Shown here: in pieces, positions 5,621 through 14,128 of the stretch | Layout of the letters: each line of letters begins with the position of its first letter | Numbering within the stretch: position 1 is the first letter of the stretch | Virus record (IMG/VR): IMGVR_UViG_3300013018_000012 | Location: 1 to 28,064 of that record | Source: a virus | Length of the DNA: 28,064 bases | Reading direction: 5' to 3' (one strand) | Notes under the pieces: generated by a model | Told to the model about the DNA's origin: nothing | The model's input: the letters and a program-made list of their open reading frames with translations, nothing else | Databases searched by the model: none | Position numbers and translations under genes: made by a program

Positions 5621-5851
5621 ATGAATAAATTTTTAAGCGATCAAAATAAAAATAGGTTAGAACTTCTATTTACTTATTTGGATTTATTATCAAATACAGA
5701 AGTTGAATCAGAAGCAGATAGGAAGAGAAGAGTTTGTGATGAGATTGAAAAAATTTTAGACATTGAAGAAAAGCCTGAAAGTTATTTAATAAAAGTTAGA
5801 GCCAGTGGTTGCCCTGAAGAAATAGCAAAAGCTTTGGAAGAAAACATGTAG
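5621..5851 (+). CDS. Hypothetical acidic helical protein (76 aa)
   Basis: The ATG follows AAGGAGGAATAA. The protein is mostly helical and acidic (RLELLFTYLDLLSNTEVE, then RRVCDEIEKILDIEEKPE) and ends CPEEIAKALEENM. It has no membrane segment. It sits between the HNH gene and the candidate cos region, in a slot often filled by small proteins of unknown role. The family is not recognised. Confidence 0.6.
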   Translation: MNKFLSDQNKNRLELLFTYLDLLSNTEVESEADRKRRVCDEIEKILDIEEKPESYLIKVRASGCPEEIAKALEENM

Positions 5852-5945
5852 CCCCCCTGTTTTTATCGGGGTGGTGGCTGCTTGGGGACCGAGAGGGGAT
5901 ACACAATTAATACATATCAAGCTCACGAGGGGGGTGTGGTATAAA
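5852..5945 (+). other. Candidate cos (cohesive end) region upstream of small terminase
   Basis: This 94-base gap has GC-rich runs unusual for this genome. CCCCCC and CGGGG can form a small hairpin across a T-rich loop at 5852-5872. GGTGGTGGCTGCTTGGGGACCG and GAGGGG follow, and GAGGGGGG comes near the terminase start. A GC-rich gap of this kind between a terminase-linked HNH gene and a P27-type small terminase is where cos sites of related phages lie. The exact nicks cannot be read from sequence alone. Confidence 0.4.
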
Positions 5946-6335
5946 ATGTCAAATACAGCAGCTAAAAATAACGAGTTTTTAGAAAAAGATAGGCGAGTTA
6001 AAGAAGAAAAAGAAAGATTAAGAGCAATTTTAGAAGATTTAGATATAGATAGCCAGAGAATGGATATAGCAAAGTCATTAATTGCAAATGCAGCATTTAT
6101 GGCCATAACTCTCCAGGACTTGCAGGATGAAATCAATGCTAATGGAGTTGTATCAAAGTATCAGAATGGAGAAAACCAATGGGGTACTAAACAATCTCCA
6201 GAAGCAAGCACCTATATTTCATTAGTTAATAGACATAATGCTGTTATGAAGCAATTGCTTGACTTGTTGCCAAAAGAAGAAGTTACTAATCCCGAAAATA
6301 TTATAGAAAAGTTTGAAGCATCGAGGCCTGATTAA
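5946..6335 (+). CDS. terS: Terminase small subunit, P27 family (129 aa)
   Basis: This protein recognises phage DNA and recruits the large terminase. It has the P27-type layout: a charged N-terminal helix (EKDRRVKEEKERLRAIL), a helical core (MDIAKSLIANAAFMAITLQD), then the family's VSKYQNGENQWGTKQSPE loop and an oligomerisation helix (YISLVNRHNAVMKQLLDLL). I chose the ATG at 5946 behind GAGGGGGGTG; the longer frame from 5871 would translate the GC-rich candidate cos region. The gene ends two bases before the large terminase. Confidence 0.85.
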   Translation: MSNTAAKNNEFLEKDRRVKEEKERLRAILEDLDIDSQRMDIAKSLIANAAFMAITLQDLQDEINANGVVSKYQNGENQWGTKQSPEASTYISLVNRHNAVMKQLLDLLPKEEVTNPENIIEKFEASRPD

Positions 6336-6337
6336 AG

Positions 6338-8167
6338 ATGATAGTTAGATGCTCAGGAACTAAAAACGATGGCAGCAGATGCAGCAGAGAAAAAGAATTT
6401 AATGATAATCCACCAAATGAGTGGAGATGTTGGCAGCACCCTAAAAAAACAAAAGAAAAAACTAAGAAAAACAACAGTAATTATATAAGATATCCTTTGA
6501 GTTATAATCCAATCATTGAATATAATAATAAAATTCAATCTGGCGAAATAATAGCCTGCAAAAAAGTTAAAAAAGTTTATAAAAAACTTGTAGCTGATGT
6601 TCATGACGATCAAAGCCAGTGGGAGTATAGTGCCGGCCACGCTAATCATGCAATTGAGTTTATAGAAAATTTTTGCAAACAATCAAAAGGTAAATGGGGA
6701 GGCCAGGCGCTTAAATTAGAACTCTGGCAGAAGGCTTTTATAGCAGCTATTTTTGGGTTTATTCATAAAACTAACAGAACAAGAAAATATAGAGAAGTAT
6801 TATTAGTCGTTGCCAGAAAGAATGGAAAATCAACTCTTTCATCGGCGATTTCTTTATATCTTCAAGTTGCCGATAATGAACCAGGGGCCGAAATATATGC
6901 GGTTGCTACAAAAGAAAAACAGGCCAAAATAGTATGGTCAGAAGCTAAGAAAATGGTTAAAAAATCACCATTCTTACTGAAAAGCATTAAACCTTTGGTT
7001 AAAGAATTAAAGGGCCGACATAATGATTCAACTTTTGTGCCTCTCGGGTCTGACAGCGATAGATTAGACGGGCTCAATGTGCATGGAGCCTCTCTTGATG
7101 AGATACACGCATGGAAAGACAAGAACCTTTACGATGTTATCAAAGACGGTACATCAGCAAGAGAACAACCTTTAATATTTATGATCACAACTGCTGGGAC
7201 TGTTAGAGAGCAAGTTTACGACCTAAAGTATGATGAAGCAGAAATGATTATTAATGGATTTGATGATCCAGAAGGTTATAAAGACGAAAGATTTTTACCA
7301 ATTATTTATGAGTTAGACAAAAGGTCCGAATGGACTGACAGAAAAAACTGGAGAAAAGCTAATCCAGGGCTTGGTACTATTAAGAAAACCGACAACTTAG
7401 AAACTAAGGTTCATAAAGCACAAAATAATCCTTTATTAGTTAAAAACTTATTAACTAAAGATTTTAATATCAGAGAAACATCTTCTGAAGCATGGTTAAA
7501 CTTTGAAGAATTGAATAATACAGCAAACTTTGATGTTGGGGAGCTAAATCCCCGTTATGGCATCGGAGGAACTGACTTATCCAGCACTACTGATTTAACT
7601 GCAAGTAGTGTTCTTTTTATGCTTCCAGATGATCCGACAATATATTGTTTATCTATGTATTGGCTGCCAGAAGATTTATTAGAGCAGCGTTCCAGAGAAG
7701 ATAAAATTCCTTATGACCAGTGGGTTAAACAAGGTTATATGAGAACCACTCCAGGCAACAAAGTGCATCCGAAATTTGTTACTCGGTGGTATTTAGAGGT
7801 CCAAAATGAATTAGATATTTATATTCCCTGGATTGGTTATGACTCCTGGAGTGCTAATTACTGGGTTGAGGAAATGCAAGGTCATTTTGGTAAAGAAGCA
7901 ATGATTCCAGTTATCCAGGGTAAAAAAACATTATCAGGACCAATGAAACAACTGGGGGCTGATTTAAAAGCTCATAAAATTAATTATGACAACAATCCAA
8001 TAACTAAATGGTGTTTGAGTAATACCTCAGTTGATATAGATAAAAATCTTAATATACAACCCGCAAAGCAGCGTAATCAAAGAAAAAGAATTGATGGTAC
8101 AGCTGCAATGCTTAATGCTTATGTGATACTCCAAGACAAAATGCAAGAGTATGAAAACATGATTTAG
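6338..8167 (+). CDS. terL: Terminase large subunit, Terminase_1/HK97 type (609 aa)
   Basis: This is the packaging motor ATPase and nuclease. The Walker A-like motif is VVARKNGKST (about 157-166), and the Walker B region is ASLDEIHAW with D254/E255. A motif III-type MITTAGT follows. The C-terminal RNase H-like nuclease begins at GIGGTDLSSTTDLTA and has a later GYDSWSANYW acidic motif. The N-terminus is unusual: residues 1-36 hold C5, C15, C31 and H34, which looks like a small zinc finger, followed by a Lys-rich linker before the standard start of the ATPase domain. The start at 6338 is the first ATG after the small terminase. Confidence 0.95.
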   Translation: MIVRCSGTKNDGSRCSREKEFNDNPPNEWRCWQHPKKTKEKTKKNNSNYIRYPLSYNPIIEYNNKIQSGEIIACKKVKKVYKKLVADVHDDQSQWEYSAGHANHAIEFIENFCKQSKGKWGGQALKLELWQKAFIAAIFGFIHKTNRTRKYREVLLVVARKNGKSTLSSAISLYLQVADNEPGAEIYAVATKEKQAKIVWSEAKKMVKKSPFLLKSIKPLVKELKGRHNDSTFVPLGSDSDRLDGLNVHGASLDEIHAWKDKNLYDVIKDGTSAREQPLIFMITTAGTVREQVYDLKYDEAEMIINGFDDPEGYKDERFLPIIYELDKRSEWTDRKNWRKANPGLGTIKKTDNLETKVHKAQNNPLLVKNLLTKDFNIRETSSEAWLNFEELNNTANFDVGELNPRYGIGGTDLSSTTDLTASSVLFMLPDDPTIYCLSMYWLPEDLLEQRSREDKIPYDQWVKQGYMRTTPGNKVHPKFVTRWYLEVQNELDIYIPWIGYDSWSANYWVEEMQGHFGKEAMIPVIQGKKTLSGPMKQLGADLKAHKINYDNNPITKWCLSNTSVDIDKNLNIQPAKQRNQRKRIDGTAAMLNAYVILQDKMQEYENMI

Positions 8168-8178
8168 GAGGTGATTAT

Positions 8179-9372
8179 TTGGGGTTATTTGACAAGATAT
8201 TCGGAGGCGGGAAAACTAATAAAACCACTCAGGCTTTTAAGTTAATCAGTTCATCTAATAATTATTTTTCTCCCTGGTCTGGTGATGTTTGGCAGAACGA
8301 TATAGTAAGGGCTTGTATAAGGCCAAAATCAGATGCAATAGGAAAACTTAATCCAAAACACATTGAGGGAAGTGGCGAAAATATAAAAGTTAATGACAGG
8401 CCAAAGATAAGAGAAGTTTTGCAGAATCCTAATCCTTATATGAGCATGCAGGATTTTCTCTCTAAAATGGTTATTCAAAGAGAGTTAAATCATAATGCTT
8501 TTGCTTATGTAGATAGAGACGATCAACAAAGAGTTGAGGCATTATATCCGATCCCAGCAAGCCAGGTCCAATTAGTTGAACATCAAAATGAAATGTATTT
8601 AAAGCTATGGTTTCAAATTGGAAAGTATGTAGTTGTGCCTTATGAAGATGTTATTCATTTAAGAAAAGATTTTAATGAGAATGACATTTTTGGAGATGGC
8701 CATTATCAAGCTTTGCAAAATTTAATGGATGTAATAACTAATACAGATAACTCAGTCATAAATGCAATTAAAAATGGAGCAGTTATTCGCTGGCTATTAA
8801 AGTTCAAATCAAAGATTAGGCCAGAAGATAAAAAAGTCGAGCTTGAAGAGTTTGTTAACAACTATTTATCTGTTGAAAATGAAGTTGGTGCTGCAGCCAC
8901 AGATCCTTCTTATGATGCAGAACAAGTTGAGCCAAATGACTATGTTCCTAACGCAGCTCAAATGGACCGTTCGATTAAGCGGCTATATGCTTATTTTGGT
9001 GTAAATGAAAACATTGTAATGAATAACTACGATGAAGATGAATGGAATTCCTTTTATGAATCTGAAATTGAACCAATAGCAATTCAGTTGTCTAATGCTT
9101 TCACAAAAATATTTTTTACTAGACGGGAAAGAGGTTACGGGAACGAGATTATTTTTGAAGCTTCCAATTTACAGTATGCTTCGATGAAAACAAAACTTAA
9201 CTTACTAAATATGGTTGACCGCGGAGCATTAACTCCGAATGAATGGAGGCGTGTTATGAACTTAGGGCCAATCAAAGGCGGAGACGAACCAGTTAGACGA
9301 TTAGATACAGCACCAGTAGAAGGGGGTGAATTTGTAGATGACGATACCGAAGAAGATGAAGGAGAAACTTAA
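8179..9372 (+). CDS. Portal protein, HK97 family (397 aa)
   Basis: This forms the dodecameric ring through which DNA enters the head. The TTG start is well supported by AGGAGGTG six bases upstream; no ATG lies nearby. The sequence follows the HK97-type pattern: DIVRACIRPKSDAIGKL near the N-terminus, NPNPYMSMQDFLSKM, then NHNAFAYVDRD, IHLRKDF, the stem/clip region, and a C-terminus with MDRSIKRLYAYFGVNENI and IEPIAIQLSNAFTKIFF. The acidic tail ends DDDTEEDEGET. The last 35 bases overlap the protease gene. Confidence 0.94.
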   Translation: MGLFDKIFGGGKTNKTTQAFKLISSSNNYFSPWSGDVWQNDIVRACIRPKSDAIGKLNPKHIEGSGENIKVNDRPKIREVLQNPNPYMSMQDFLSKMVIQRELNHNAFAYVDRDDQQRVEALYPIPASQVQLVEHQNEMYLKLWFQIGKYVVVPYEDVIHLRKDFNENDIFGDGHYQALQNLMDVITNTDNSVINAIKNGAVIRWLLKFKSKIRPEDKKVELEEFVNNYLSVENEVGAAATDPSYDAEQVEPNDYVPNAAQMDRSIKRLYAYFGVNENIVMNNYDEDEWNSFYESEIEPIAIQLSNAFTKIFFTRRERGYGNEIIFEASNLQYASMKTKLNLLNMVDRGALTPNEWRRVMNLGPIKGGDEPVRRLDTAPVEGGEFVDDDTEEDEGET

Positions 9373-9937
9373 ACAAAATAGAGATTATCGCAATTTTGCT
9401 AGTTTTGAAATCAGAGCTGATGAAGAAAATGAAGAATTGTTTGTTGAAGGGAAAGCCTGCTCTTTTGACGATCCGACAGTTCTCTATTCCTTTAATGGTA
9501 TTGATTACAAAGAGCAAATTGACTCCAGAGCTTTTGAAGATGCCGAAATGGAAGATGTAATCTTTAATTATAACCATGGCGGCAAAGTAGTTGCTAGAAC
9601 TCGCAATGATACTTTGGAACTCAATGTCAAAGAAGATGGGCTTTATGTCAAAGCTAAATTAGATGGCACCGAAGAAGGCAGAAAACTTTATGAAGAAATA
9701 AAAGGCGGATATATTGATAAGATGTCTTTTGCTTTTTCTGTTCAAGAAGATAGTTATGATACCGATGAACATCTGAGGACAGTCAGAAAAGTTAAAAGGC
9801 TTTATGATGTATCAGCTGTTGACATTCCGGCCTATGATTCAACATCAGTTGCGGCTAGATCATTCGAAAAGCTTGAAAAAGAAAAAGAAAAGTTGAAAAG
9901 GAAAAAAAGAAAAGTTAAGTTACTAACAAAAATTTAA
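9338..9937 (+). CDS. Prohead (HK97-type) maturation protease (199 aa)
   Basis: This is a serine protease of the herpesvirus-like/U35 clan that cleaves the capsid delta domain and itself during head maturation. The catalytic residues visible are H80 (VIFNYNHGG) and S130 (DKMSFAFSV). The typical preceding motif is SFNGIDYKEQIDSRAFEDA, and the following one is YDVSAVDIPAYDSTSVAARS. A Lys/Glu-rich C-terminal tail (about 25 residues) is probably removed. The gene overlaps the end of portal; GGGGGTGAATTTGTAG precedes the ATG. Order portal-protease-capsid is standard. Confidence 0.94.
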   Translation: MTIPKKMKEKLKQNRDYRNFASFEIRADEENEELFVEGKACSFDDPTVLYSFNGIDYKEQIDSRAFEDAEMEDVIFNYNHGGKVVARTRNDTLELNVKEDGLYVKAKLDGTEEGRKLYEEIKGGYIDKMSFAFSVQEDSYDTDEHLRTVRKVKRLYDVSAVDIPAYDSTSVAARSFEKLEKEKEKLKRKKRKVKLLTKI

Positions 9938-9952
9938 GGAGATGATTAAATA

Positions 9953-11095
9953 ATGGATAGATTAAAAGAAATTGAAAAAAGATTAGCAGAGATTAGGGAA
10001 AAGTTAACTGCTGAAGATGAAAATGTTGATATTGATGCTTTAGAAAAAGAAGTGAGAGAGCTTCAGGATGAAAAAGCGGACTTAATTGAGAAAGAAAAGC
10101 GCCAAAAAATAGCAAAAAAAATTAAAGATGGTGAAATTGAAGGCAGATTTATTGCAGAAGGCAAAGAAGAGCCTCCAGAAGTTGATAAAGCTGAAAAAAG
10201 AGGCAAGGACTTAATGGAAAAAAGATCTGTTACAGTCAGCACTTCTAATGTTCTATTGCCAGAACATAAAGCTACCGATATTAAGCCGACTTTTAATGAA
10301 GTTTCAAGCTTAATTGATAGAGTTAACATTAAGCCTTTAATGGGCGGAGAAAGCTATGAACAGCCTTATCTAGTTGGTTATGGCGAAGGCGGATACACTG
10401 ATGAAGAAGGATTGCCTACTGATGCTGAGCCTTCTTTTAATTATGCTACAATTAATAAAACTAAAATTACAGCTTATGCTGAAGATACAGAAGAACTTCA
10501 AAAGTTACCTGCAGCTGATTATGATGCAGAAGTAATGAAAGGAATTTCTACTGCGACTAGAAAGAAAATTACTAAAGAAATTCTTATTGGTAATGGAACT
10601 ACTGGTCATTTTGTAGGAATTTTTGATGATGGAGCAACTGCTATTGATGGAGCAACTGATAAATCGATGGCTTCTATCGACGAAAATACTCTTGATGAAA
10701 TTATTTATAGCTTTGGTGGAGATGAAGATGTAGAAGATCAAGCTGTATTAATTTTAAATAAATTAGATTTAAAAGAATTTGCTACATTAAGACATACTGA
10801 TGGTACAAAAGTTTACGATGTAGTTCATAATGGCAATACTGGAACAATTGATGGAGTTCCATATGTTATTAATAGCGCTTGTAATGCTATTTCCGATGGT
10901 GCTGTAACAGCTGGACAGTATTCCATGGCTTATGGTCCATTAAGTAATTACACAATGGCTATTTTCTCTGAAATGGAAGTTAAGCGTTCCACAGATTATA
11001 AATTTAAAGAAGGTATGATTGCTCATAGAGGAGTAGTATTTTCTGGCGGTAATGTTACAGCTAAAAATGGTTTCTTAAGAGTCAAAAAAGGATAA
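9953..11095 (+). CDS. Major capsid protein, HK97 fold (380 aa)
   Basis: Residues 1 to about 75 form a charged coiled coil (MDRLKEIEKRLAEIREKL and on), the delta scaffolding domain. Cleavage by the protease probably falls near residue 90 (LMEKRSVTVS). The rest follows the HK97 capsid fold, with VNIKPLMGGESYEQPYLVG (E-loop/N-arm region), KITKEILIGNG, and the C-terminal MEVKRSTDYKFKEGMIAHRG typical of the P domain. Codon use is more AT-biased and regular than in neighbours, consistent with high expression. A terminator follows immediately. Confidence 0.95.
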   Translation: MDRLKEIEKRLAEIREKLTAEDENVDIDALEKEVRELQDEKADLIEKEKRQKIAKKIKDGEIEGRFIAEGKEEPPEVDKAEKRGKDLMEKRSVTVSTSNVLLPEHKATDIKPTFNEVSSLIDRVNIKPLMGGESYEQPYLVGYGEGGYTDEEGLPTDAEPSFNYATINKTKITAYAEDTEELQKLPAADYDAEVMKGISTATRKKITKEILIGNGTTGHFVGIFDDGATAIDGATDKSMASIDENTLDEIIYSFGGDEDVEDQAVLILNKLDLKEFATLRHTDGTKVYDVVHNGNTGTIDGVPYVINSACNAISDGAVTAGQYSMAYGPLSNYTMAIFSEMEVKRSTDYKFKEGMIAHRGVVFSGGNVTAKNGFLRVKKG

Positions 11096-11112
11096 ATAAT
11101 TAAAAATAATTA

Positions 11113-11140
11113 AAGGGCTGGCAAATGTCAGTCCTTTTTT
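11113..11140 (+). terminator. Rho-independent terminator after the capsid gene
   Basis: AAGGGCTGGC (11113-11122) pairs with GTCAGTCCTT (11127-11136) over 10 bp with two G-U pairs and an AAAT loop, followed by six T. It lies inside the morphogenesis operon, so it probably acts as a partial terminator that lowers expression of downstream genes relative to capsid. Confidence 0.8.
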
Positions 11141-11157
11141 AAGGGAGTGATAAATAA

Positions 11158-11745
11158 ATGAGTTATGTAGCATTGAATCATAAACTTGATAGAAAAGTTA
11201 AAAATGATGCCGGAACTAGCGAAAAACTAAAAGCTATTGCTGAATTAGATTTAGGATTAGTAGAAGCTCAAGACATTGCAGGAGTTTTAGGAACCACTGC
11301 ATTAACTGCTGAAACTCAAACAATTACAGAAAACATCACCGATCCTGATATTCCCAGAAACTTAAAAGTAAAAGCAAATGCAGCAACTGTTGTTGGCAAC
11401 ATTGTAGTTAATGGAACAGACATTGATGATAACGCAATAAGCGAAACATTTGTTCTTAATGGAGATGTAGAAGTTCAGGGAAATAAAGCTTTTAAAACAG
11501 TTACAAGCATTGAGTTGCCTGTTGAAACAAATGCCGGAGCTGATGAGATTCAAGTAGGGGTAGCAAACAAGTTAGGTTTACCTTACAAACTTGAAAGAAA
11601 TACAATTTTAAAAGCTTATCGCGACAACACTCTTGAAGGAACTGCCCCAACTGTTACTGTTGATTCTGCTAATATTGAAAACAACACAGCATTATTAGAC
11701 AGCGCGATGAACGGCACTAATGTTAATATATATCTGATTGTTTAG
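11158..11745 (+). CDS. Putative virion structural protein, possible head decoration (195 aa)
   Basis: The ATG follows AAGGGAGTGATAAATA. Residues about 1-45 are helical (LDRKVKNDAGTSEKLKAIAELDLGL); the rest is beta-rich with low charge (RNLKVKANAATVVGNIVV, then AISETFVLNGDVEVQGN and KAFKTVTSIELP). The position right behind the capsid gene and the Ala/Thr/Asn/Val-rich composition fit a head decoration or other virion protein. I do not recognise a named family, so the role is inferred from context. Confidence 0.6.
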   Translation: MSYVALNHKLDRKVKNDAGTSEKLKAIAELDLGLVEAQDIAGVLGTTALTAETQTITENITDPDIPRNLKVKANAATVVGNIVVNGTDIDDNAISETFVLNGDVEVQGNKAFKTVTSIELPVETNAGADEIQVGVANKLGLPYKLERNTILKAYRDNTLEGTAPTVTVDSANIENNTALLDSAMNGTNVNIYLIV

Positions 11746-11756
11746 GGGGCGATTAA

Positions 11757-12212
11757 ATGGCTCTCTTAGAAGATGTTAAGCCACAATTAAGAATAAGCGA
11801 AACAAATACCGCTTTTAATTCAGAAATAACCGGGCTAATTGAAGCAGCCAAAAGCGATCTTGATACTAAGGGTGTTCTAAAGGTAGATGAAACTGACCAG
11901 TTAACTATCCAGGCTATTGTTTTATATTGCAAAGCTAACTTTGGTTATGACAATCCGGAAGCAGAAAGGTTTTTAAAGATATATGAATCGATTGCAAATA
12001 AATTGTCTCAGCTTAGAGAATATAACAGCTACAAAATAACTATTAATGCTTCTGAGCAATGTGCAGTTATTTTTGATGGAGAAGAAAAAGAAACTGACGC
12101 TTCGGGAGAAGTTATTTTTTATAGCAGGCCAAAGAATAAAGTCGCTTACAAAATTGCAGACGGCGAAATTCAATATACTGATGTTACTGGCGACATAACG
12201 ATAAGTGGGTGA
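11757..12212 (+). CDS. Head-tail connector, gp6-like, with extra beta domain (151 aa)
   Basis: Residues 1 to about 90 fit the gp6/gp15 head-tail connector family: MALLEDVKPQLRISETN, then FNSEITGLIEAAKSDLDTKG, LTIQAIVLYCKANFGYDN, and ERFLKIYESIANKLSQL. It forms the ring under the portal. The last 60 residues (YKITINASEQCAVIFDGEE and on to GDITISG) form a separate short beta domain, resembling the small Ig-like extensions of virion proteins, and make the protein longer than typical connectors (about 90-110 aa). The ATG is behind AGGGGGCGATTAA. Confidence 0.85.
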   Translation: MALLEDVKPQLRISETNTAFNSEITGLIEAAKSDLDTKGVLKVDETDQLTIQAIVLYCKANFGYDNPEAERFLKIYESIANKLSQLREYNSYKITINASEQCAVIFDGEEKETDASGEVIFYSRPKNKVAYKIADGEIQYTDVTGDITISG

Positions 12213-12216
12213 TTGA

Positions 12217-12519
12217 ATGAGATATAACAAAATTATTCATCTTATTTCAACTACAATTACTCAAGACGAGTGGGGAAATGAGATTGAAACTCGAACCGAA
12301 AGAAAAGTCTTTGCAAATGAAAATTCTATTGGATCATCTGAATATTATAATGCAGCTAGCCAGGGATTAAGACCAGAAGTTAAATTTGAAATTCGCTCAG
12401 TTGAATATGATGGCGAGAAAGAAATTAAATTTGATGGAACAATTTATAATATTATCCGCAGCCAAAAGATGGGCGCAAGAACTATTCTCACTTGCGAGAG
12501 GGTGAATGGCGATGTCTAA
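12217..12519 (+). CDS. Head closure / head-tail joining protein (100 aa)
   Basis: This has the small beta-barrel pattern of the phage head-tail joining family (SPP1 gp16/HK97 gp7 type): an N-terminal HLISTTITQDEWGNEIETR strand pair, RKVFANENSIGSSEYYNA, EVKFEIRSVEYDGE, then the barrel-closing FDGTIYNIIRSQKMGARTI and LTCERVNGDV. It seals the connector and gives the tail its docking site. The length is standard. The last 8 bases overlap the next gene. Confidence 0.88.
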   Translation: MRYNKIIHLISTTITQDEWGNEIETRTERKVFANENSIGSSEYYNAASQGLRPEVKFEIRSVEYDGEKEIKFDGTIYNIIRSQKMGARTILTCERVNGDV

Positions 12520-12898
12520 AACAGTTAGCATTGACCAGCTCGCAGATGAAATAGTTAACTCAGTCCAGGATTATACTGAACCTGTTAAAGATGCAATTGA
12601 AAAAGAAACTCGTTCAACTGCTCGTAAAATGAAAAGAGAAATTAAAAGTAATTCTCCTAAAGAAACGGGTGAATATGCTAACGGCTGGAGCTATTCTACA
12701 AGCAAAAAGTACGGGAAAATTGTTATTACAGTATATAACAAAGATAAACCGCAGCTAACTCATTTACTTGAGAATGGACATGCAATTGATGGTGGAACTG
12801 GTAGAGTCGAAGGAATACCGCATATCGGACCGGCTGAGAAGAAATATATTGCTGAGTACCAAAGAAATATTAACAAAATACTAGAGAATGGAGGTTGA
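12512..12898 (+). CDS. HK97 gp10-like tail/neck component (128 aa)
   Basis: This matches the HK97-gp10 pattern: an N-terminal amphipathic region, a Lys/Arg-rich helix (KETRSTARKMKREIKSNSP), KETGEYANGWSYS, and the family signature THLLENGHAIDGGTGRVEG followed by PHIGPAEKKY. It is thought to act at the neck or tail completion. The ATG at 12512 is 9 bases from GAGAGGG; the ATG at 12506 is too close. Confidence 0.88.
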   Translation: MSKTVSIDQLADEIVNSVQDYTEPVKDAIEKETRSTARKMKREIKSNSPKETGEYANGWSYSTSKKYGKIVITVYNKDKPQLTHLLENGHAIDGGTGRVEGIPHIGPAEKKYIAEYQRNINKILENGG

Positions 12899-12902
12899 TT
12901 GA

Positions 12903-13214
12903 ATGATTTATCAAGAATTACTGGCTGAACTCAAAACTTTATACCCAACAGCTTATCGAAAGTTTAAAGAACCTCAATCTCCTCCATTTATTCTAATTGT
13001 TTATCGGTATAACAATGATTTTATGGCGGATAATATTAATTATGTTGGAGTTGAATATTTTAATGTTGAACTATATACAAAAAAGTGGAATCCGCCAGTT
13101 GAAAAAGAAATCGAAAATTTATTTAAAAGTTTAGGGATTGCTTATCAGAAATCACAAGAATTTTTAGACGATGAAGATTTGTATCAGACAGTTTATGAAA
13201 TATCAATAATATAA
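12903..13214 (+). CDS. Probable tail terminator protein (103 aa)
   Basis: This gene lies between the gp10-like gene and the major tail protein gene, where siphophages encode the tail terminator. The protein has the expected small alpha/beta layout: IYQELLAELKTLYPTAYRKF, a short PPFILIVYRYNND strand, VEYFNVELYTKKWNPPVEKE, a helix, and the closing DLYQTVYEISII strand. The length is normal. The assignment rests on fold pattern plus position; no single diagnostic residue is visible. Confidence 0.75.
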   Translation: MIYQELLAELKTLYPTAYRKFKEPQSPPFILIVYRYNNDFMADNINYVGVEYFNVELYTKKWNPPVEKEIENLFKSLGIAYQKSQEFLDDEDLYQTVYEISII

Positions 13215-13227
13215 AGGAGTGAAATTT

Positions 13228-14118
13228 ATGTCAAATAAAGGTACATGGGGATTAAGAAATCTCCACATAGCTTTTAAAGGAGAAGCGCAGGCTGAAAAAA
13301 TTGAAGTTACCGCGGCACCTTCTACAGATGGAGAAATAGAGATTCAAGTTACAGCAGGGACTTTGCTTGGAGCAGATTCTCCTCATTCTGTAGTAGTTCC
13401 GTTAGCAAGTGAAACTCATACTACAGTGAGCAAAGTTGCATCTGCAATTGTCAATGTTTTAAACAATGATGATATCATTAGTCCAGTTTTTGATGCTAGA
13501 AACGATAAAGGTGTTATATACCTTAAAACTAAAGTAGTGCAAGAAAATGATTCTACTTTAGAAATTGCATTCACTGACACGGGAACAACCGGAGCTACAA
13601 TGGGGAGTTCTGCAGCTGTCACTGCTGGAACAACTGGATATGGTAAAGTGAAACAAATCCCAGGGGTTATTAACTTTGCAGCAGATCCAGAAGGTGACAC
13701 AGCTGAATTATTTGGAGATGACACTAAACAACTCGAAGAAGAAACTAACAATGGATACACAGGCTCTATTGAAGCTGGTTTCATCCCTAGAGAAATTCAA
13801 GCTGAAATGCTCGGAAAAACAGTTTTCTCCAATGGAATGATTGTTGAATCCGCAGATGATGAGCCAAAAGAATTTGCTTTAATGGCTCAAATAAACGGAA
13901 ATGAAGAAGATATGAGATTTGTTTTTTGGAGAACTAAAGCTTCTAGACCTTCAAAAGATAATAATACTAATGAAGACTCAGTTACATTTGATACAGAAAC
14001 TCTTAACTTGACAATGTTTGTTGAAGAATCAGCACGCAGAGTCATGGGAGAAATATTCGAAAATGACCCTGGTTATGCCAACTTCTTTGATTCAGTTCCT
14101 TCAACTACTGATGTGTAG
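13228..14118 (+). CDS. Major tail protein, phi13-like, with an inserted domain (296 aa)
   Basis: The tail-tube family pattern is split. GTWGLRNLHIAF (near residue 5) is followed only after about 110 residues by GYGKVKQIPGVINFAADPEG, LFGDDTKQLEEETNNGYTG, SIEAGFIPREIQAEMLG and the C-terminal DSVTFDTETLNLTMFV. The insert (about 20-135, EKIEVTAAPSTDGEIEIQV ... TAGTTGYG) is a Thr/Val/Ala-rich beta domain of the kind found on many virion proteins, likely displayed on the tube surface. The ATG at 13228 is 8 bases behind AAGGAG; a GTG at 13219 is inside the ribosome binding site. Confidence 0.88.
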   Translation: MSNKGTWGLRNLHIAFKGEAQAEKIEVTAAPSTDGEIEIQVTAGTLLGADSPHSVVVPLASETHTTVSKVASAIVNVLNNDDIISPVFDARNDKGVIYLKTKVVQENDSTLEIAFTDTGTTGATMGSSAAVTAGTTGYGKVKQIPGVINFAADPEGDTAELFGDDTKQLEEETNNGYTGSIEAGFIPREIQAEMLGKTVFSNGMIVESADDEPKEFALMAQINGNEEDMRFVFWRTKASRPSKDNNTNEDSVTFDTETLNLTMFVEESARRVMGEIFENDPGYANFFDSVPSTTDV

Positions 14119-14128
14119 GTGATAATTA

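Noticed and set aside
5871-5945. Extended start of the small terminase
   Set aside because: The added residues are encoded by the GC-rich candidate cos stretch and do not resemble the family; the ATG at 5946 has a good site.
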